Made by a program: the position numbers and the translations under genes
The notes under the pieces: generated by a model
Told to the model about the DNA's origin: nothing
The model's database searches: none
The model's input: the letters and a program-made list of their open reading frames with translations, nothing else
In this document: piece by piece, positions 25,501-31,500 of the stretch
Layout of the letters: each line of letters starts with the position of its first letter
How positions within the stretch are numbered: the stretch's first letter is position 1
Origin: Sepiola atlantica
Lineage: Eukaryota > Mollusca > Cephalopoda > Sepiida > Sepiolidae
Length of the DNA: 64,000 bases
Direction of reading: 5' to 3'
Assembly (NCBI GenBank): GCA_963556195.1
Contig: OY744532.1
Coordinates: forward strand, 75,987,313-76,051,312

Positions 25501-28500
25501 AGCGATAGTCCACCACCTCAAAAATGGTAAACTTCTTTCCGACCAATAGTATGGATTTAGGCAATCCCGTTCCATCATGGATATCCTAACGGTCATCTCT
25601 GAAGGCATCTACATACACTGCATAAGGCAGGTGAAGCCAGAGCGATAGCGCTTGATATATCCAAGGCCTTATCTATTGGTTCCTCGTATGTCGATCAGAG
25701 TAATTAAATAAATGTGTCTTAAAGAAATCGGTTTGTTCTAAAAATTAAAAGAAAATATAAAATGAAAAAAAAAAATCATGTTTTCCCTGATTCTTTTTTA
25801 TTGCATCCCTAAAAGATTCCAGTAATTCTTGAACTGGTATTTTCTGCTAAAAGAAGGAAATATCATTCTAAGATTTGTTGTGTCAACAATTATTATTTCA
25901 GATTTGAGTGAAAAAGTAATTTCTTCTTTTATTTAAGATTTTCAAATTGTCATGTCTTTCGAAAACGAGTTCATAGGTCAGCCATTTTAAGTGCTGTACA
26001 ATTTTTAGTATTAGGCAAAGCCAAATTTAGAACCTTCCGTGCAATTCCAGCATTTTCAACTTCCACTGAGGATTTAGAGTTAGTGTTGGGATTAATGAAG
26101 AGCATGTTTGTCGTCCTCATCATCGTCAAGTAAATTTCAGAGTAATCGTCAAAAGTATTCTTACTTTTATTGCATGCAGTCTTTTAAAGGCTTTTATGTC
26201 AAATAGTTTTGGAGCTTATAAGTGTTTATTATTAGTAGTAGTAGTATTTTAATTTTGAACACCCACTATAACACCCAATATCCCATGGGTTTTTTATGAT
26301 TAATTTGGTGGAATTTTGTAAATAGTTTTAGAGCCTATAAGTATTTATTGTTTTTAGTATTAACAGTTAACATTAAGATTTTTACCACCGACATCAAGGA
26401 TGCTTCGTACCAAATTTGATACAATTCTGGCAAGTAGTTTTGGAACTTATAAGTGATCAACAGACCTTGATAAAAATGCTTAGTTATAGTATATATTTCC
26501 TTCAATAGATTTTCTCTTTTCTTGATTTCTTTTTCTTTCTCTCCCTCCTCCTCTTTCTTGCTCTTCCTTTGCCTCTTTTTCTTGCTCTTCCTTTCCCTCT
26601 TTTTCTTGCTCTTCCTTCCCCTCTTTTTCTTGCTCTTCCTTTCCCTCTTTTTCTTGCTCTTCCTTTGCCTCTTTTTCTTGCTCTTCCTTTGCCTCTTTTT
26701 CTTGCTCTTCCTTTCCCTCTTTTTCTTGCTCTTCCTTTTCCTTTTTTTCTTGCTCTTCCTTTCCCTCTTTTTCTTGCTCTTCCTTTGCCTCTTTTTCTTG
26801 CTCTTCCTTTGCCTCTTTTTCTTGCTCTTCCTTTGCCTCTTTTTCTTGCTCTTCCTTTCCCTCTTTTTCTAGCTCTTCCTTTCCCTCTTTTTCTAGCTCT
26901 TCCTTTCCCTCTTTTTCTTGCTCTTCCTTTCCCTCTTTTTCTTGCTCTTCCTTTCCCTCTTTTTCTTGCTCTTCCTTTCCCTCTTTTTCTTTCTTCCTCT
27001 CTCCTTCTTTGTCAATCTGTCTCCATTTCTGTTCTTTAAAAATTGCTTGCAACCACTAACAAATTTGTAGTCTTTGTATATACTTCGAATTTACATGGCC
27101 ATCTCACACTAGTTATATCAGGTATGACAGCCTATGTATGTACTAATCCCAAATTTAAAATAGTAGACTAAACATGTGAAACATTGTGCCCCTTTTCGAT
27201 CCTGATAAGTGATTTTAATGTTAATCACATAATGTAAACATCTTCTTTTTCTCATGATTCTAATATGACCAAACAAGATGTCGTCTCTTTGTCTGTTTTA
27301 TCAGATAAATGGTTCCAGTCATTTCAATCATGAAGTCACTTCTCACTTCAAAAGAAAGATGAAGATCCAGCAATTGTAAAATTTATTTTAAAAATGAATA
27401 TTTTTCATCTTGATATTTTGCAAAAGGGCAGCCGGTGAAGCTCCACCTCCATTCACCCTCACCCACATTGCTGAAGTTGAGAAATCGATTCACCATTTTG
27501 ACTCCCTCCTCCTGACCTCCAAATCTTAGCTCATTCTTGGTTATGATCTTAAATTCCATCTAGTGGTGGGATCCAAATTTTAAAGTGTGGAGTAATCCCT
27601 TACTTGCCATTACTGCCAGATCCATTCTAACCCAGAGCGGTTGTACCTGTCAAAGTCCCATCTATGGGTTAAATAGAATCTAACATTTACAGACTACTTA
27701 TTTTTTAAAAAAAATATCCGCTTATAAAACAAATTAATCAATAGATCTTTGAAGATATTAAGAACCATAAAAGCTTTTACAAAAATGATTGGATTAAAAA
27801 TTAAATAACCCAAAAAGAGTATCAAGCATATTAATGCTGTAAAAAAAACCAAAAAAACAAAAAACAAATTGCAACTCTTTTAAAATTAATTTTATTAGAA
27901 AAATATTTCAGGCATAGTCATCATTGGTCATGTGACACAAGCTTGACCAATGGAATTGTGTCCTCAAATCTCAGATGATGAACCAAGATTTGATATATGT
28001 CACAACACAACTGTCCAATCTCAAATCCACTCATTCATTGATCTCATTAACATCCTATGCCGCCTGAACTGGAAGTTTATATTTGTATTCCAATCCGCCT
28101 GACAACACATGAAGTGATAATACTTTGTTTAAATCTATTTTTTAAATTTCCAAATGGAAGGGAAATACTACTTCCCAATTCTTGTGAGACTTACATCCGG
28201 GTATTGATACTTATTTCAGCATCTCATCCTTTTCATAACGATTAGATGACTTTTTCCACATGTGTTATTTTGAAAGAATATCTTTTTCCAAGATGTCTGC
28301 CTTTTACGATAACTAAAATAATTTGTTCAATGACAATATTATTTTTTAATGCAAATAACATTATTTTAAAATGTTCCTTGGCCTTTTGGCTAGGAGCAAA
28401 GTGTAGTATCTGTTCTGATACTACACGTCATCTTTTCTGTCCGTAGTCAGTGAAGGAGAAATCTTTCTAGTCTGAGGCAATTTTTATTTTTGTTACAATC

Positions 28501-31500
28501 CAGAGTACCCCTGTTTGGGGAGCTGGATTTCCCCACATTAAAAACCGACCTTGTGTTTAACTCTGCCCTCGTGGGAGGCAAGTAAATAGGAACAACATTC
28601 CAGTCATACTCTCAAGTTTCATAACAATCTGTCCAAAAATAAAGATATTTTAAACATTTAAATTTAAAAAAACACAACTTTCTTAGTGTAATAAAAACTG
28701 GAAGCCGGAACTGATAAGCTTTATTTAACTTTTTGTTGCTTAATGTTACAAATAGGATAAAATATCCACTCCTAATATACTACATGAATGTAGCATATTC
28801 CATTATTAACAAAGGGGTGAGATGGGTATCAATTACCTTTGATACTACACTTAGCCATTTTTTTTGTCATAATGCCTAATGCAACTTTAAATATTACGAG
28901 TTACTTACGATCACACATAAGATACAAAGTTGAGAATATTTTCCTTCATGTCTGAATTTAATTGCTTATTTAAAACACTTATGCATTTTCATCACTAAAC
29001 GCATAGATTGAATGGATTCGTCTCAGATATTTTTATTTTTTTTTAACATAGTTCACCCCAAACAAGGCAGGCCGCCACTGTAGACGTAAGGGGCTACTGA
29101 GAAAGGAAAAGGGGAGAAGGAAGGGGGGGTCAACCTAACTTGGGATCTGCTCAGCGAGATGTCTGTTTACATTAGTTTTAAATTTCTGCATGTCTGTTCT
29201 GTCGGGGAAACAGGGGGCAGGGAGAGAGTTCCAGAGGCCAGCAGTACAAGGAAAGAAGCTACTTGAGTAGAAGGCTCTCCGACATCTGGGGACCTCCACA
29301 GTGAATGAATGAGATTTAGTTGATTGTCGAGTAGGTCTAGTGAATTTACGTCGAGGGGGCACCAGAGTAGCCAACTCAATGTCTAAGCATCGTTATTGGC
29401 ATGTCATTTGGCCAGTTTGTTCAACTTAAGTTTGAAATAGGATTCTTGTCCATTGACGTTCTCTCATACATAAGTTTCAAATGGCGTTTTCATTGCTAGA
29501 TACACTGATTCAATAGACAGATCTTATTTTAGATGCGTCCAAGAATCTCTGTATGTCAGTCAGTCTGTAAAAGCTTAAGTTTGAAATAGCATTTTTGTTG
29601 GTCTGTCAGGTTTAAGTTTGAAATAGCATTTTCATTGGTCTGTCATGCTTAAGTTTGAAATAGCATTTTCATTGGTCTGTCATGCTTAAGTTTGAAATAG
29701 CATTTTCATTGGTCTATCCTGCTTGTTTGAAATAGCATTTTCATTGGTCTGTCATGCTTAAGTTTGAAATAGCATTTTCATTGGTCTGTCCTGCTTGTTT
29801 GAAATAGCATTTTCATTGGTCTGTCATGCTTAAGTTTGAAATAGCATTTTCATTGGTCTGTCATGCTTAAGTTTGAAATAGCATTTTCATTGGTCTGCCA
29901 TGCTTAATTTTTAAAAAGCATTTTTGCTGGTCCGTCACACTTGTTTGAAATAGCATTTTTGTTTGTCTGTCACACTTTAATTTCAAATAACATTTTCATT
30001 ATTAAACAGACAGATTGAATGGATGCATCTTGTTTTGTTTTATTTTATTTTTAAATTATTTTTTTACCAGGTACAAAGAGGAAAATATTCCTGTCCACCC
30101 ATGTCTCAAATTAATTGCTAATTCTGAACAACCATTATCAACGCGAGTTGGTCGTCGGCTGATTACAATGGAGAAAGTAAAAGCTTATGAAGTAAGTAAT
30201 TCTTTTGCACAATTTCTACTTACTTGGTAAGTACAGCATTTGGTTTGGTGGCAAATTTCCGACTTAGACCACATGCTTCGCTGCTGGAGGCAAATAAACA
30301 TGTTTTGGGCATGTCATTCTCATGTGCACTTTAACCAGTGGGCATTATTATTGTAATCCGGAAAGGCAAATTAAACTCTTGCTGAGATAATTGTCGAGAT
30401 GAGAAATGTCCAAAGAACAGTTTGGCCAACACCTGAAAACTGGTTCTGGAATCCATGAAAAAAAACCTTAGCCATAAACGGTGAAATGGGGCCAACCAAA
30501 AATGTAACTATAAATTATATAACATACTAGGCGATCCATGTGCCGTTCAGTCAATGTTATTACATTATACATGTGTGTCCTTAAACAGTTGTGAAAGTAA
30601 ATAGATATTTCACAAATATATCTAGAGAGTTAAAAAGTAAAGTTTCAATTTAAGGGAAATTAGCAAGATTCTAGTGTTTGCTTGATGAATTACCGCCCTT
30701 AAAATGTTGTTTATGTATATAGATTTAAGAAAAACAGTGCATGTTGATGTTCTACATCTATAGAAAGGGTCATCAGTATTTGAGAAAAATCATCATTTTA
30801 CTGTATTTTCCAGAGAAAATGACCCTTAAAATTCTAAGGTATAAGGCATGCAAAATAATAGCTACTTATATATAGAGAGATATTAGATAACTATTTATAT
30901 ATATATAACTAGCTGGCTTTACCAGCTTGCTATCGTTTTGCAAAGTTTGCTACTTGAAATATTAACTTAAAATAATAAACATTTCATTCATGACTTTGTT
31001 GTAAACACGAAATAAAATTTTCTCACTTATTTATAAAGATAGATAAACATTAAAATTTTGGTAAATTCGATACAAATTAATTATCTTTTAAATGTAAAGA
31101 AAGAAGAACTCAATTTTCTTGAGTGTGTGGAGAGGAGGCTTTGTCTAAAAAATGAGTTCTGTAACCCTTCAGTACCAGAGCTATAAAATTCTTGAAGGAA
31201 CTCGACTGTGCGTTTCAGAATGATGCATCAAGCTATGAAAACGATGAGGATTCACGTTAACAGTCCATTTTGCTAACATTAGTATTTTCTCAAAAAATCT
31301 CCTACTTTTCCTTAAAAAAAGGGGGAAAAAATACAAGATATATCATAAAAAATAAAAACACAAGATATCTCGGGGGGGGGGGGAATCTGGAATGGGATTA
31401 AGCATGATTGTTATGAGGTTTACAACTAGCGAGCTTGAGGATGGATACGGCTGTGGCAGAGTTCATTATGTGTGTAAAAGGTAAGACAGTCCTGACTGCC

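Noticed and set aside
26480..27052. A Glu/Lys-rich protein on the minus strand
   Set aside because: Product of a 24-bp pyrimidine-rich minisatellite; both strands are open in several frames.
28374..28450. A functional U2 snRNA gene
   Set aside because: Similarity ends after about 45-50 nt; the Sm site and 3' stem-loops of U2 are absent and a repeat body follows.
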